Source: an uncultured Prevotella sp. (GTDB lineage: Bacteria; Bacteroidota; Bacteroidia; Bacteroidales; Bacteroidaceae). Taken from it: 5,383 bases of DNA. Of the stretch, positions 5,258 through 5,383 are shown one piece after another; within the stretch, counting starts at the first letter, position 1, and the number at the start of each line of letters is the position of its first letter. The notes under the pieces were generated by a model, which was not told the DNA's origin, made no database searches, and saw only the letters and a program-made list of their open reading frames with translations. The stretch spans positions 1 through 5,383 of the forward strand of contig URLQ01000175.1 of assembly GCA_900548745.1 (NCBI GenBank). The letters run 5' to 3'. The position numbers and the translations under genes are program-made.

Positions 5258-5275
5258 GGTTTAAGCGAAATGTAA

Positions 5276-5383
5276 ATGGCAAAGACAAAGAAAGAGAAGG
5301 AGGAGTTTATCCGGGTGGGTACGACCCTCTACAAGTTAGTGAACCAGCCCCGTCTGAACGGCGGCTACGTGAAAAAGCGTATC
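5276..5383 (+). CDS. Probable primase/helicase of a mobilizable island (N-terminal 36 residues; runs off the window)
   Basis: An ATG at 5276 opens a frame with no stop to the window end. The product begins MAKTKKEKEEFIRVG and continues TTLYKLVNQPRLNGGYVKKR, which I recognise as the opening of a large P-loop primase/helicase (DUF5906/D5-like type) found in Bacteroides mobilizable elements after the integrase. That recognition is from memory of the family; the ATPase motifs that would prove it lie outside the window. The protein would act in replication of the excised element. The start is supported by the promoter-like motif and palindrome just upstream and by the basic N-terminus; no Shine-Dalgarno is obvious, usual for this group. 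That it is coding is fairly sure; the function is moderately sure. Confidence 0.65.
   Translation, partial: MAKTKKEKEEFIRVGTTLYKLVNQPRLNGGYVKKRI

Overview
The window looks like accessory DNA from a Bacteroidales chromosome (Bacteroides, Parabacteroides or a relative). Three things point there. The integrase belongs to the Bacteroidetes IntDOT-like type, with Ser where the first catalytic Arg is normally found. The upstream regions carry TAnnTTTG, the Bacteroidetes -7 promoter motif, and Shine-Dalgarno sequences are mostly absent. The last gene begins like a primase/helicase I associate with Bacteroides mobilizable islands. No housekeeping gene is present.

Layout, all genes on the + strand. 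(1) 1-358: the 3' part of a gene for a small membrane-anchored protein, open at the left edge and broken by a frameshift near 236. It resembles proteins found near mobilization genes in Bacteroides islands, but I cannot name it. (2) About 371-3260: an IS21-family insertion sequence. Its left end is a long non-coding stretch with three copies of a ~20-bp direct repeat and a 9-bp hairpin touching the istA start. It is followed by istA, interrupted by one in-frame TAA, and by an intact istB. With istA interrupted, the copy is probably unable to move on its own, although trans-complementation or a GTG restart cannot be excluded. (3) 3311-4958: the entry end of a second element. A regulatory/att-like region is followed by a complete tyrosine recombinase and a 129-aa RhuM-like protein whose start overlaps the integrase stop by 4 bp. 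(4) 4959-5275: a dense non-coding interval with a -7-like motif, a small hairpin, a strong intrinsic terminator, a 13-bp imperfect inverted repeat, and a promoter-like/att-like motif with its own palindrome. (5) 5276-5383: the first 36 codons of a gene recognised as a probable primase/helicase of mobilizable islands.

How the parts fit: integrase, small HTH-like partner, then replication gene is the usual first segment of a Bacteroidales integrative and mobilizable element. The damaged membrane-protein gene to the left is probably the tail of another element, and the IS sits at or near the junction.

The most interesting signal is a pair of GTAnnTTTGC decamers in direct orientation, at 3323 and 5230. 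This is the att core consensus reported for CTnDOT-type integrases. The pair brackets the integrase and its partner gene, and each copy also contains a TAnnTTTG promoter motif. I saw no CRISPR array, tRNA, rRNA or defence system.
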